From Hemibagrus wyckioides (lineage: Eukaryota > Chordata > Actinopteri > Siluriformes > Bagridae), in the NCBI RefSeq assembly GCF_019097595.1, contig NC_080716.1:15462901-15526900 (forward strand): DNA of 64,000 nucleotides, given 5' to 3'. Shown here piece by piece: positions 9,890 through 20,279 of the stretch (its first letter is position 1; every line of letters begins with the position of its first letter). Position numbers and translations under genes: made by a program. The notes beneath the pieces are model-generated. The model was not told the DNA's origin. It ran no database searches and saw only the letters and a list, made by a program, of their open reading frames with translations.

Positions 9890-10229
9890 TGTGGGAAACA
9901 AATTTTCTTGTGTTCTCGCAGAGGAAGGCTCACTAACCTGTTCGGGAAAGGTCGTAAACATTCTTTCTTGCAACCAAATGGGTCGCAAATCTTAGTGCGT
10001 AAACATAGTCTCTAATAGGGGGTAGGGGAAAATGAGGGGGCTGCTTTAACACAACCTGAAGGAGAGCCACCAAAGTCTGTATAAATACCAGAGGTTTCTT
10101 GTCTGTCTGTGGAGATCTTGATGACTACAGCACTTCTGAGTGTGTTCTAATCTGCAATAAAAGATTCCTGCAACATACTTCCAAGTCTCCATGATCGCTC
10201 TTCTACTGATCTTCGGTTAATTTACAACA
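9890..10229 (+). repeat. 3' LTR of endogenous retrovirus
   Basis: It is 340 bp long, as is the 5' LTR, and differs from it at about 13 positions (3.8%) with no gaps. It is followed by the duplicated target CCAC. Confidence 0.92.
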
Positions 10230-10451
10230 CCACACATATACTCAAGAAATATTAAACAATAAAAAAGGAGACTGACAGAATTATTATTTTTCAGAAAGTG
10301 TTTATTGCACAAATATTTTGATAATTTTATGATATCTTATAGTTTTATAATTTAATACCTTATGAAGTCAATAATATTAATGTAATATTGTATTTGTCAT
10401 AAGATACTGAGACGGGAAGCAGTCACATTACAGGAACGAACAACATGAATC

Positions 10452-10765
10452 CAAAGACTTGTTATGTAAACTAATCTTTTCTGTTTCCGGCTCAGACTGC
10501 ATTGCCTTAGCCTATAAGGATGTCAGGTGAACGAAAGACTCGAACCCGAAGACTCGAAAGGTGAACTAATCTTTTCTGTTTCCAGCTCAGACTGCATTGC
10601 CTTAGCATACAGGGCTGTCAGGTGATGAACGAATGAATCAAACCCGAAGACTCGATAGATGAACTGATCTTTTCTGTTTCCGGCTCAGACTGCGTTGCCA
10701 TACGGGGCTGTCACGTGATGAACAAACTGATTCGAACCGAAGGTGCGGGAGATTAATCATTCTGT
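10452..10765 (-). repeat. Inverted copies of the subterminal repeat in right arm
   Basis: Three units of about 95-105 bp each begin 'aactratcttttctgtttcc', followed by 'ggctcagactgc', 'ggctgtca(g/c)gtga' and a 'cgaa-cccgaagactcg' block. This is the reverse complement of the left-arm unit. Each keeps an internal block of about 40 bp that is absent from the 55-bp left-arm copies. Confidence 0.85.
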
Positions 10766-11220
10766 TGGGTATACAGAAGATGGCATGGCATAGCTTAGTT
10801 TAGGATGTTACGTGACAAAAGAACGAACGAATTCGACCCAAAAAATCCAGAGGTGAGGTGATGAAGTAACAGACTGCATAGCCTCAAGACACAGGTAAGC
10901 TATTACTTATAATATGACAGTTCTTTCTTATTCGAAATATGATCAATATGTGCGTGAGTAGATGTGTTAGGGAATTAACATGTAACATTTTAACTACATT
11001 CTGCTGAAGTGAATGATATGAATGAAATGACTCGAAAAAAGATTCGTTCATTTTGCTGAACGAGATTCAAAGAACCGAATCAGTAAAATGATCTGAACTT
11101 CCCATCACTAGTCAATAGTCATCTGCGCAGGTCAGCTGACTTATCAAATGACTTCCGGTCGGATTATATAAAGTATTTCATAATAAAAGTTCTCACAGTG
11201 TTTTTTTTGAAGTAAGTTAG

Positions 11221-11286
<66 letters not shown>
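11221..11286 (+). repeat. (GACA)n(GATA)n microsatellite
   Basis: About 8 GACA units run directly into about 8 GATA units. Confidence 0.97.
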
Positions 11287-11355
11287 AGGGGAAGGAATGA
11301 GCCTTTTCATTAGCCATTTGTTGCCTCTGGTGAAAAGCCTTGGTGAAGACATTAC

Positions 11356-11488
11356 CTGTATTGCAATGGGAATGAGGCCATCGTCTGGATGTTCATATAG
11401 TAAACACAAAGGAGTTGCTATATACTGCTTTTTTCCTCTTATCACATTCTCAGGGATGCCATCCACTACAGCATAGTCAACAAGGTAT
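11356..11488 (-). pseudogene. alox: Lipoxygenase exon 7, 3' part (cut by gypsy element)
   Basis: On the minus strand the sequence reads LVDYAVVDGIPENVIRGKKQ and continues with a stretch holding APLCLLYE-like TPLCLLYEHP and LIPIAIQ, then donor cag|gtaat at 11356/11355. This is the family segment 'IYLVDY--DGIP-NVI-GKKQY-AAPLCLLY'. The upstream end stops at 11488, where a gypsy LTR begins. The missing 5' end of the exon is at 19,458-19,472. Joined after removing the duplicated GTAT, the exon is exactly 144 bp, the usual length of ALOX exon 7. So the insertion struck an intact coding exon. Confidence 0.93.
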
Positions 11489-11771
11489 TGTATGTCATTA
11501 CAGTGTTGAAGACATTAGTTGGGATGAGGATGTTAAGTGTTGTTACTTAATAGGAGCTGGCTCTAACTGTTAACTGGTGTTCACTTTAAGGAGGTGGGGA
11601 GTGTTTGAGGGTGTGGTTAGCTGGCAGGTTAGGAGGGCAGCTAGTTTTGTTTTGCATGTTCTTCTTGTTTTTGGTTGTTGTACGGCGTGGGTTGCGGCCA
11701 GAACAGCACCCCTATAGTTCTTGAATAAAGCCAATGAATGAGGAAAGTTCCATCTGGTTGATTAGTAGTAA
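11489..11771 (+). repeat. 5' LTR of gypsy element
   Basis: It is 283 bp and nearly identical to 19166-19457, with an AATAAA at about 11,725. The 3' terminal 'acgttaca' seen in the other LTR is missing. The following 'tggtgtcag' (about 11,774) resembles the start of a tRNA-Leu type primer site, with weak agreement beyond it. Confidence 0.88.
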
Positions 11772-11940
11772 TTTGGTGTCAGAGTGTTTGTGGACACACA
11801 GCCGGGCGGCAGATCCACGCTGGATTTCGGGAGAGGCGGACGAAAAGAGTGAAGCTATCAGGTTACAAGCTGCGGAAGCTGGCTTTGCGCCCCTCATCGC
11901 TTTGCGCGGGAAATATGTGCTTCAACAAAATGGCGCAGAA

Positions 11941-12433
11941 ATGACGGTGCATGTGCAAGCTGGCATGCCGCGCTCTCGCTATGATGTGATAACGCAGGAT
12001 GTAAACAATCATGGCGGCCCACAGTTCCCCAGGGAGTATATCCGAGATTCAGACATTCGTGCTATTAAAACACCACGGTTCTCCGGTAAGACAGATTGGG
12101 ATGCATTCCGAGCCCAGTTTGAACTGTTAGCTGATGCTGCAGGCTGGTCTGTAAACCATAAAGCCTTACAGCTAACGCTGTGCCTCACTGATGATGCAGC
12201 TGCATGCCTGTTGTTAATGAGCCCTGCAGAGGGGAATGATTATAATGCACTGGTTGGGGCCCTTCACAGACGGTTTGGACATTGTAGTCAGCCTGTCCTT
12301 TTAAGGACAGAATTTCATAACAGATACCGAAGACAAGGTGAGCCCCTCCATATTTTAGCCAATGACATTGAATGTTTATGTAAGCGTGCCTACACTGAAA
12401 TGCCGCCATCAGTCCAAAATGAGCTTGCTAGAG
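11941..12433 (+). pseudogene. gag: Gypsy gag, 5' part
   Basis: The frame starting at ATG 11941 has the capsid-like pattern 'RFSGKTDWDAFRAQFELL' and 'LTLCLTDDAAACL', typical of Ty3/gypsy Gag. It is in frame until 12,433, where a LINE interrupts it. The frame is open upstream through the LTR as well, but the ATG at 11941 follows the leader and is the better start. The rest of gag, with its zinc knuckle, resumes in phase at 15,439 after the 6-bp target repeat CTAGAG. Confidence 0.82.
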
Positions 12434-15432
12434 CTTGCTCTGTGCGGTAAGACACGCGGTGGCGGTGTGTGTGTTTACATCAACACAGAATGGTGTAAGG
12501 ACTCTGTGCTTGTGTCTAATTATTGCTCATTGCTAGTGGAGTTTGTGAGTGTTAGATGCAGACCTTTTTATTTACCCCAGGAATTCACCACTACTTTCAT
12601 TATCGGAGTGTACATTCCACCCAGCGCTAATGCTAAGGAGGCTCTGTGTGAGCTGTATGGAGCTATTAGCGAGCTGCAGAATGCTCACCCCGACGGACTG
12701 TTTATCATCGCCGGAGATTTCAATCATGCAAATCTCAGAACAGTGCTCCCTAAATTCCATCAGTATGTGGACTTTGCTACGAGAGGGACGAACACGCTGG
12801 ATGTTGTTTACACAAACATCTGTGATGTTGATTCCAGCATACAGACCACTCATCAGACGCTCTAAACCGGTTCTGAAACAGGTTAAAACCTGGCCAGCAG
12901 GAGCCATCTCTGCTCTTCAGGATTGTTTCGAGTGCACTGACTGGGACATGGTTAGGGAGGCTGCAACCAACGGTGACTCTATTGACTTGGAGGAGTACAC
13001 AGCATCAGTGACTAGCTACATCGGGAAATGCATCGATGACGTGACCGTCTCCAAGACCATCACCACACACTCCAACCAGAAGCCGTGGATGACTGCAAAA
13101 GTGCGTGCTCTCCTGAAGTCAAGAGACTCTGCCTTCAGATCAGGGGACAGGGCGGCCTTAAAAATAGCAAGGGCCAAACTGTCCCGAGCCATCAGAGAGG
13201 CAAAGTGCGCGCACGCCCAGAGAATCCACGGCCACTTCCAGAATAGCAGAGACTCCCGGCGCATGTGGCAGGGCATCCAGGCGATCACCAACTACAGGAC
13301 AACTTCACCTGCCTGTGACAGTGATGCCTCCCTTCCAGACGCGCTGAACGACTTCTACGCTCGGTTTGAGGCACAGAACAACACAACAGCGAGGATGACC
13401 ATCTCTCCTCCTAATGACCCAGTGCTCTGTCTCACCACGGCTGATGTGAGGAGAACTCTATGCAGAGTTAACCCACGGAAGTCTGCTGGACCAGACAACA
13501 TTCCTGGCAGAGTTCTCAGGGAGTGTGCAGAGCAGCTAGCAGATGTCTTCACTGACATCTTCAACATCTCACCGAGCAGCTCCTTCATCCCAACGTGCCT
13601 CAAGACAATGACCATCGTCCCTGTGCCAAAGAAGTCTATGGTTTCCTGCCTCAATGACTATCATCCTCATACACTCACAACAATCGTGATGAAATGCTTC
13701 GAGAGGCTCGTCATGAAGCACATCGAGTCACAGCTACCACCCTCACTGGACCCCTTACAGTATGCGTATCGTCCTAACCGCTCCACGGACGACGCCATCA
13801 CCACAACCCTCCACCTGGCCCTCACACACCTGGACTGTAAGGACTCCCACGTTCGAATGCTGTTCATAGATTTCAGTTCAGCATTCAACACAATCATCCC
13901 TCAGCTGATTGAGAAGCTGAGTCTGCTGGGCCTGAACACCTCTCTCTGCACCTGGATCCTAGATTTCCTGACTGGGAGACCTCAGTCAGTCCGGATCGGG
14001 AACAGTATCTCCAGCACCACCACACTGAGCACTGGAGCTCCTCAGGGCTGTGTGCTCAGTCCATTGCTGTTCACTCTGCTGACTCACGACTGTGCAGCAA
14101 TGCACAGCTCCAACCACATCGTCAAGTTTGCAGATGACATGACCGTGGTGGGTCTCATCAGTAAGAACGATCAGTCAGCATACAGAGAGGAGGTGCAACA
14201 TCTAACAGCCTGGTGCAGAGCCAACAACCTCTCCCTGAATGTCGACAAGACCAAAGAGATGGTTGTTGACTTCAGGAGAGCACAGAGTGACCATTCTCCG
14301 CTGTTCATCAACGGCTCTTCGGTGGAGATCGTCAAGAGCACCAAATTCCTTGGTGTCCATCTGGCGGAGAACTTCACCTGGTCACTCAACACCAGCTCCA
14401 TCACCAAGAAAGCCCAGCAGCACCTCTACTTCCTGAGGAGGCTGAGGAAAGCCCATCTCCCTTCCCCCATCCTGACTGTGTTCTACAGAGGCACCATCGA
14501 GAGCATCCTGAGCAGCTGCATCACTGCCTGGTTTGGGAACTGCACCGTCTCGGATCGCAAGACCCTTCAGCAGATAGTGAGGACAGCTGAAAAGATCATT
14601 GGAGTCTCTCTCCCCTCTATCACGGACATTTACACTGCACGCTGCATCCGAAAAGCTAACAGCATTGTGGCTGACCCCACACACCCCTCACACATACTCT
14701 TCACCCTCCTGCCATCTGGAAAGAGGTCCCGGAGCATTCGGGCCCTCACAACCAGACTGTGTAACAGTTTCTTTCCTCAAGCCATCAGGCTCCTCAACAA
14801 CCAGGACTGAACTGTTCTACACTCTCTCTCTCACACACACACACACACACTCTCACTCAGGACTGAACTGTATACAACTCTCTGTCTCTCTCACACACAT
14901 ATACACAAACACTCTCTCTCTCTTGACTGTGTGGATGCACACACACACACACACACACACACATAATTTATATCGTTCATTACTTATTGCACTACCTCTA
15001 CCTGTCATCCGCTGCTATAGTTGTATTTATGTTTATTTCTATCTGCACTACCTCAACTGCTGCTATTGTATTTTTGCACACTATTTTTTTTACATCATTT
15101 CATTTTATCTTATTTTATTTCACTTACATTCCATTACACATGTTCTTTTCTTTCTTTTTCGGTGCTAAGTGTCCTGTGTTCTTTTTTGTGTTTGTTTCTT
15201 GTATTTATTGTCTTTTGCACTGTCTTGTCTATGCTCTGTTTGCACCTAGCTGCACACTGTGCACTTTACGTGGCTAAGACAAACTTCTGTGGTGTTGTTA
15301 TTTTTGTGTTGAACTCTTTGTTGTTGTATGTTTATGTAGCACCAGGTCCTGGAGAAATGTTGTTTCATTTCATTATGTACTGCGTCAGCTATATGTGGTG
15401 GAAATAACAATAAGGCTTCTTGAATCTTGAAT
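12434..15432 (+). mobile_element. 5'-truncated LINE (CR1/L2-like) inside gypsy gag
   Basis: It begins within the endonuclease domain and ends in a short tandem tail (ttgaatcttgaatc). CTAGAG at 12428-12433 and 15433-15438 is the likely target duplication. The 3' UTR carries (CT)n/(CA)n tracts at 14,825-14,965. The same family's 3' end is at 34,514-35,574, and a related LINE lies on the minus strand at 22,042-24,286. Clade assignment (CR1/L2-like) is from the reverse transcriptase style and tail only. Confidence 0.85.
12462..14810 (+). pseudogene. LINE ORF2: endonuclease fragment and reverse transcriptase
   Basis: The first part (12,462-12,820) is the APE endonuclease C-terminal half, with '[17 protein letters not shown]', '[13 protein letters not shown]' and '[10 protein letters not shown]'. 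After a gap and frameshift near 12,830-12,860 the frame runs open to 14,810. It carries '[14 protein letters not shown]', '[13 protein letters not shown]', '[11 protein letters not shown]', '[14 protein letters not shown]' and the catalytic box FADD at 14127-14138, then a C-terminal region with '[11 protein letters not shown]'. The reverse transcriptase itself looks largely intact over more than 600 residues. The lost N-terminus and the shift make it a pseudogene. Confidence 0.88.
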
Positions 15433-15433
15433 C

Positions 15434-15797
15434 TAGAGACAGGTTTATCCAGGTGCTCAGCCCACGAGAGCTCCGGGTACAGACACAGCTGGCCCACCCA
15501 ACCACTCTGAGTGAAGTGTTGGAACTGGCTATTGAAAGGGAGATATTGGGGGCAGACAGGAATACGAATGACTTAACTCCAGTGGTGAGAGCTGCAGAAA
15601 TGTCTGAATTGCCCACAGAGTCGCCTGTGGGGCTGGGTAACTCTATGAACGCTGTGGTGCTGTGCCCTGGCTGCTCCGCTCCAGAACCCCATGCACGCCG
15701 CCGATCTTCAGTTTGTTGGGGTTGTGGCCGACCAGGCCATCTGATCAGACAGTGCCCCAGGCTCAGTTTGCAGGGAAATGCCCAAGGGCCCATGTAG
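15434..15797 (+). pseudogene. gag: Gypsy gag, 3' part with zinc knuckle
   Basis: It resumes the Gag frame after the LINE with 'RDRFIQVLSPRELRVQTQLA' and a long helix region. A CCHC knuckle CWGCGRPGHLIRQC follows at about 15,715-15,760. The stop is at 15,795-15,797. The two halves fit without loss of frame, so the LINE arrived after the gypsy element had inserted. Confidence 0.83.
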
Positions 15798-15899
15798 ACA
15801 GGGGAACGCGGGCCTGTAATATTATCTCCCATACTGTGTCCCCTACTGAGGATGAGGAGCAGCGAGTGGAGGAAAGAGTTAGTCCACAGCCTACAGAGA

Positions 15900-16260
15900 C
15901 TATTATGGTAGTGGGTTGGTCTTATGTGGGAAATTTCTGCCATATTCCCATTATAGTGGCGGGCGTCACATGTACAGCCCTGGTTGACACTGGGTCAAAT
16001 GCAACCCTGATCCGACCGATATTGTTCCTGTGGAGACCGTTTTGGAACCGACTTCTACTCATCTAAGTCTGTGACAGGTGATGTTGCACAGATAAAAGGG
16101 AAAGGACTCTTCCTGTTTGACATTGGAGGTCTGTCTGTGTCGTTCTATGCATGGGTGGCTGATGTACAGGACCCCTGCATTCTGGGACTGGATTTCTTGA
16201 GAACTATTTGCTGTGTTAGATCTCTGTAACGACTCACTTACCCTCCCTGGGGGTGGTTCA
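15900..16260 (+). pseudogene. pol: Gypsy protease remnant
   Basis: The aspartic protease signature 'ALVDTGSNATLI' is at about 15,979-16,015 (DTG 15986-15994). The frame shifts near 16,020. The second half, with 'CILGLDFL', is in another frame at about 16,175-16,200, followed by another shift. The domain order PR-RT-RH-IN is kept across the element. Confidence 0.78.
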
Positions 16261-16539
16261 GTACAATTAACCCGCCAAACATCGAGCCTAACTCCAGTGC
16301 CCCTATCTGCATATACAGCAGACACCTCCACACATACCCTTGTCATGAGGAAACCAGCCTGTGGGCCATCACCTCTTGCTGGGGAAAATCCATCCGTTAG
16401 TTTGAATGAGTACACACGCCAGGGCCCTGGTTGTAATGCTGAATCCCTTTCATTTTTTGTCCCTTTGACACACAATGGACTGTGTGTGGATGCTGCACTG
16501 GGGAATGACAAGGGAAGGACTTGGATTACAGCTGTGAGA

Positions 16540-17935
16540 GACATTTGGACCAAAAACTGTGCTGGCTTAACGGAACAACAAAAGATGCGCTTGTGGGAAG
16601 TCTTGGAGAACTTTAAGGACATTTTTGCTCTAAATGAGAATGAGGTGGGACTAACGCATTTGGTGCAGCATGTTATTGACACAGGAGATGCCAGCCCGGT
16701 AAGAGTAAGACCATGCCGTCTTCCCCTGGCCCGTCAGGCAGCTGTGGAGTCTGAATTAGAGGTGATGCTACAAGCAGGCATAGTGGAACCTTCAGAGAGC
16801 CCGTGTTCTTCAGCAGTTGTCATGGTGCCATGGTGCCATGGAAAAATAGTTCCAGATGGCGGTTCTGTATAGATTTTTGTCAGCTCAACAAAGTTACAAA
16901 GAAAGATTCTTATCCCCTTCCCAGGGTGGATGAGTCCCTTGACTTGTCCCTTGACGCTGGATTTGAGAAGTGGTTACTGGCAAGTGCTGTTGTACCCCTG
17001 AATATGCTCCCAAAACTGCATTCCGCACAAACGGGGGCCTCTGGCAGTTCAAGGTTCTTCCTTTTGGGCTCTGCAATGCACCTGCCACGTTTGAACGGCT
17101 CATGTGTTGGAGGGAGTTCCTCGCCGTGAATGTCTTGGATATTTGGATGATCTGCTAGTTCATGGTGCATCATTTGATGGAGCACTTGACTCCCTCCGTC
17201 GTGTGCTTGGAAGAGTGGCGGCGGCAGGCCTAAAACTACATCCAGATAAATGCCACTTTATGAGGCGGGAAGTTGAGTTTCTTGGCCACAAACTGGGGAG
17301 GGAAGGCATAGGCACCCTGGAGGAAAAAATTAACACCATCAGAGACTGGCCAGCCCCTACAGGCCTTAAGCAGTTGAAGAGTTTTCTAGGGCTAACATCT
17401 TACTATAGAAGGTTTGTAAAAGGGTTTTCGTGCATAGCCGCGCCACTCTTCCAACTCCAACAGAAAGACTGTGCCTTTGTATGGACTGGTGAGTGCCACA
17501 AGGCGTTCGATACCCTTAGGCAGGCATTAATTAAAGCCCCAGTTCTTGTTCCTCCTGACACTGATCTGCCTTTTGTTTTAGACACAGAAGCAAGCAACGC
17601 TGGTGTTGGGGGGTGTTGTCACAGACCGGATCTGAGGGTTAGAAGGAGACTGCATATTTTAGTAGGGTCTTTAACAAGAGTGAGAGGCGCTATTGTGTCA
17701 CCAGACAGGAGCTGCTTGCAGTGGTTATGGCAGTGAGGCATTTTAAATACTACCTGGGCGGTGTTGCATTCACAATAAGAACTGACCATGCAGCGCTTCA
17801 ATGGTTGATGTCCTTCAGGGAGCCCGAAGGTCAAGTGGCCTGGTGGTTGGAGGAGCTCCAGTCATACAACTTCACAGTAGTTCACAGGGCGGGGTCTCAC
17901 CATACCAACGCTGATGCTTTGTCTCGTCGCCCTTG
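16540..17935 (+). pseudogene. pol: Gypsy reverse transcriptase and RNase H remnant
   Basis: RT starts with 'VRVRPCRLPLARQAAVESEL' (about 16,700). It continues through 'CIDFCQLNKVTKKDSYPLPR' (about 16,868), the substrate-binding '[16 protein letters not shown]' (about 17,056) and a YLDDLLVH catalytic box (about 17,140). Downstream are 'EFLGHKLG' and 'FLGLTSYYRRFVKGF'. RNase H follows, with 'LDTEASNAGVGG' (its first acidic residue is Asp17581-area) and 'IRTDHAALQWLMSF', ending 'HTNADALSRRPC'. At least four frame changes lie between 16,830 and 17,730, and part of the palm between 16,950 and 17,000 is degraded. Confidence 0.85.
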
Positions 17936-18229
17936 TGCTGCTGGGGGCTGCCATCATTCTGAGAAAAGAGAGATACGGGAGAGGGAACTGTGTCAAGAAA
18001 ATGAGCCTGCACAGCCCGCTTGTGGGGCACTGTTGGTGGTTGACACACCTGAGTGGAGGGCACAGCAGGAGCAAGATGGGGATCTGAAGCCAGTTCTGCA
18101 ATAGCTGGAGGCACAGCAGAGGCCCGTTTGGGGGGACATTACAGGCTACTCATTGGTCACAAAGGGGTTGTGGTCCAAATTTGACACATTGCAGCTGAGT
18201 GATGGGGTGCTCCAGCGTGCATGGAAGGA

Positions 18230-18895
18230 ACCTGCCACTGGGGAGTCCAGATGGCAAGTGGTGGTGCCCAAGGCTTTGAGGGAGTCTGTGTTATCGGCTT
18301 GTCATGGGAGTCGCGGAGCTGGGCATTTCGGTATGTCCAAAACCCTGCGCTGCCTTTGTCAAGGGTTCTACTGGGGTCGGCACAGACGGGACGTGGAAGA
18401 TTTCTGCCATAGGTGTGATGCTTATGCTGCCTATAAGGGTCCTCTCAACAAGTCCCGTGCAGAACTGCAGCAGCAGGCTGTGGGGGCCCCAATGGAAAGA
18501 GTTGCTGTGGACATCATGGGCCCATTTGCTTTCGTGGAAAAAGGTAAGCAATTTTTACTCACTGCTATGGACTATTTTACTAAGTGGCCAGAGGCCTATG
18601 CGATTCCAAACCAAGAGGCAGGGACAGTGTCTGATGCCCTGGTGGAGAGGCTGTTTAGCAGGTTCGGGATGGCAGAGATAATTCATAGTGATCAGGGGAG
18701 AAATTTTAAATCCAGGCTGTTTGCGGCTAGGCATGCAGAAAACTCTCCCTTGCATCCCCAAAGTGATGGTCTTGTTGAAAGATTTAATAGGACCTTGGCC
18801 CAGCAGCTGTATAGGGTACAGATGCCTCGTAAAGGCAGGAAGTTAGCTCTGCACAGAGATAGATTAGCCCCATACAGAGGTACCCTGACTAGCCC
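18230..18895 (+). pseudogene. pol: Gypsy integrase remnant
   Basis: One open frame (18,153-19,103) carries the HHCC zinc domain (H-x-GMSKTLRCL...CHRCDAYAA, about 18,300-18,430) and the core with 'VAVDIMGPF' and 'IIHSDQGRNF'. 'HPQSDGLVERFNRTLA' gives the last Glu. Sequence between the second Asp and the Glu is shorter than in the family, so part of the core is deleted. The C-terminal part ends early in an unrelated-looking tail. The DDE residues themselves are present. Confidence 0.83.
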
Positions 18896-19165
18896 TTTCC
18901 AATCAGAGACGGCCAAACCACAGACCTCACAGGGTAATAGGGACGCTGACTTCAGTTGTTCAGGAACCTCTTCCTTTAAGCACCTCACACTCAGTCTCTG
19001 CCCAAGGATTTTCTTCTGTATCCCATGCCTTAACCCTTCATTTCCTGGTAGGCTCAAGCCAGCAGCCGGATGTGCGGCCAAAGAGGCTGAGGCGGAGGCC
19101 TGAGCACCTCAAAGACTTTGTTTGCCCACTTGGGGACAAGGGTTCGTCTTAGTAAGGGGGGGCAA

Positions 19166-19457
19166 TGTAATGTCATTACAGTGTTGAAGACATTAGTTGG
19201 GATGAGGATGTTAAGTGTTGTTACTTAATAGGAGCTGGCTCTAACTGTTAACTGGTGTTCACTTTAAGGAGGTGGGGAGTGTTTGAGGGTGTGGTTAGCT
19301 GGCGGGTTAGGAGGGCAGCTAATTTTGTTTTGCATGTTCTTCTTGTTTTTGGTTGTCGTACGGCGTGGGTTGCAGCCAGAACAGCACCCCTATAGTTCTT
19401 GAATAAAGCCAATGAATGAGGAAAGTTCCATCTGGTTGATTAGTAGTAAACGTTACA
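19166..19457 (+). repeat. 3' LTR of gypsy element
   Basis: It is 292 bp, preceded by a purine tract (agtaaggggggg) and followed by the duplicated target GTAT (19458-19461). Confidence 0.9.
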
Positions 19458-19472
19458 GTATATATTTCCAGC
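19458..19472 (-). pseudogene. alox: Lipoxygenase exon 7, 5' end
   Basis: On the minus strand a pyrimidine-rich acceptor (ctttctctctgtgaag) is followed by GCTGGAAATATATAC, coding AGNIY. It joins the exon part at 11,484 downwards to give AGNIYLVDYAVVDGIP. The overlap GTAT is the target duplication of the gypsy element. Confidence 0.9.
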
Positions 19473-19861
19473 CTTCACAGAGAGAAAGAAAGATTGTTAT
19501 AGGCATTATAATACCAGGACATACTGATCATTATACTGGTGCATAGATTGATTTTGGATAATTTTACTGTCTGGTTTAATCCATTACATTACAGCAGGTT
19601 TTGTACTAAACTCAAGCCAAAAATCCTTTTGAAAGCATTACATGAAGGTATCATTACATAAAGATATAAAAACATCTGTGGATTTTAATGACATTCCTCC
19701 CATGCACTATTGTAATCATTTGTAACATGCTGTGGACATCACTGGTTAATTAGTGCCTTGTCTATCTGTACCTTTTATTCTGTCTCTCTGTGACACACAC
19801 ACATACACATTTACCCATTCTATCACTGACACTAATACCATTTCCCTCTCTGTTCCTCTAA
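19473..19861. other. Non-coding stretch upstream of exon 7 (former intron 6)
   Basis: No coding or repeat structure recognised apart from a short (AC)n tract near 19,795. Confidence 0.4.
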
Positions 19862-19932
19862 TTTTTTAACCAATCTCTGTGGATCATAATGTTTCAGAAC
19901 AGCAGGATTTGCAAGACATTTAGCATCAAATA
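19862..19932 (-). repeat. Short copy of a local repeat, exon-like (copy 1)
   Basis: Shares 'accaatctctrtggatca' and 'agcaggattt' with 21,650-21,720. On the minus strand both can be read as DAK(C/W)LANPA with a downstream DP-RLVKK. The second copy has a stop. Family unknown. Confidence 0.5.
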
Positions 19933-20279
19933 CAGAAAACATCCTGTAGTAGCAGATGAACATGAACATGTACCAAACACTGACCCTCACTGACGTTTTT
20001 TTTCTTCTGTAATTTAGATAAACATTTTCATCATAAACACACCAAACTGCCAGTGAACACATCAACCACCACATCCGTTTCTGCTGACGTCTTTTGTCTA
20101 CCTATAGATAACACTGAATACTACACCTTTCTTCTGTATAAATACTCCCAGTTCACCTCAGTAAATTCGAAGAGTTTTGTTATTCAACCACTGTCTCTGT
20201 GTGGTTCTTTGGCAAAAAACGTCCCTGATACCAGCAGAGGCAGCGGCAGCAGCACGACTCAGACTTCTTCTCCAAGTGA

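Larger units (their letters stand above)
4360..10229 (+). mobile_element. Endogenous retrovirus (defective provirus)
   Basis: Two 340-bp LTRs (4360-4699, 9890-10229) flank a primer-binding site, long leader, gag, partial pol and an env trace. The host bases CCAC at 4356-4359 are duplicated at 10230-10233, a 4-bp target duplication as in gamma- and epsilon-like retroviruses. The integrase and RNase H segments are of gamma/epsilon type. Protease, the catalytic part of reverse transcriptase and nearly all of env are absent, and the frames are broken, so it cannot replicate on its own. It sits inside the hAT element. The LTRs differ at 13 of 340 sites by my count. Confidence 0.92.
2868..11110. 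mobile_element. hAT-type non-autonomous transposon, split by an endogenous retrovirus
   Basis: The ends are inverted: TAGTGATG at 2868-2875 and CATCACTA at 11103-11110. They are flanked by a perfect 8-bp direct repeat, GTCAATAG, at 2860-2867 and 11111-11118. An 8-bp duplication with TAG...CTA ends is the mark of the hAT superfamily. Without the retrovirus (4,360-10,229 plus its 4-bp duplication) the element is about 2.37 kb. No transposase is visible, so it would have moved with a helper. Both arms hold repeats built on 'cagaaaagattmgtt', in opposite orientation, plus AT-rich filler (3,700-4,359 and 10,234-10,430). Confidence 0.85.
11489..19457 (+). mobile_element. Ty3/gypsy LTR retrotransposon inserted in lipoxygenase exon 7
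   Basis: LTRs at 11489-11771 and 19166-19457 bound gag and pol on the plus strand. The target GTAT is found at 11485-11488 and again at 19458-19461. LTR ends are TGTA...TTACA. The 5' LTR lacks 9 bases present in the 3' LTR. Apart from these there are about 4 substitutions in about 283 bases by my count, so this insertion looks younger than the retrovirus. A 3-kb LINE interrupts gag. Frames in pol are shifted several times. No env-like gene is seen. Confidence 0.92.

Noticed and set aside
11164..11300. Minus-strand frame with repeated SIYL/SVCL downstream of lipoxygenase exon 7
   Set aside because: Translation of the GATA/GACA microsatellite beyond the splice donor.
12549..14810. A 753-residue open frame as a host gene
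   Set aside because: It is a LINE reverse transcriptase; motifs and tail are clear.
14599..15407. Several overlapping open frames after the LINE RT
   Set aside because: They lie in the LINE 3' UTR, rich in CT/CA and T runs, with no protein similarity recognised.
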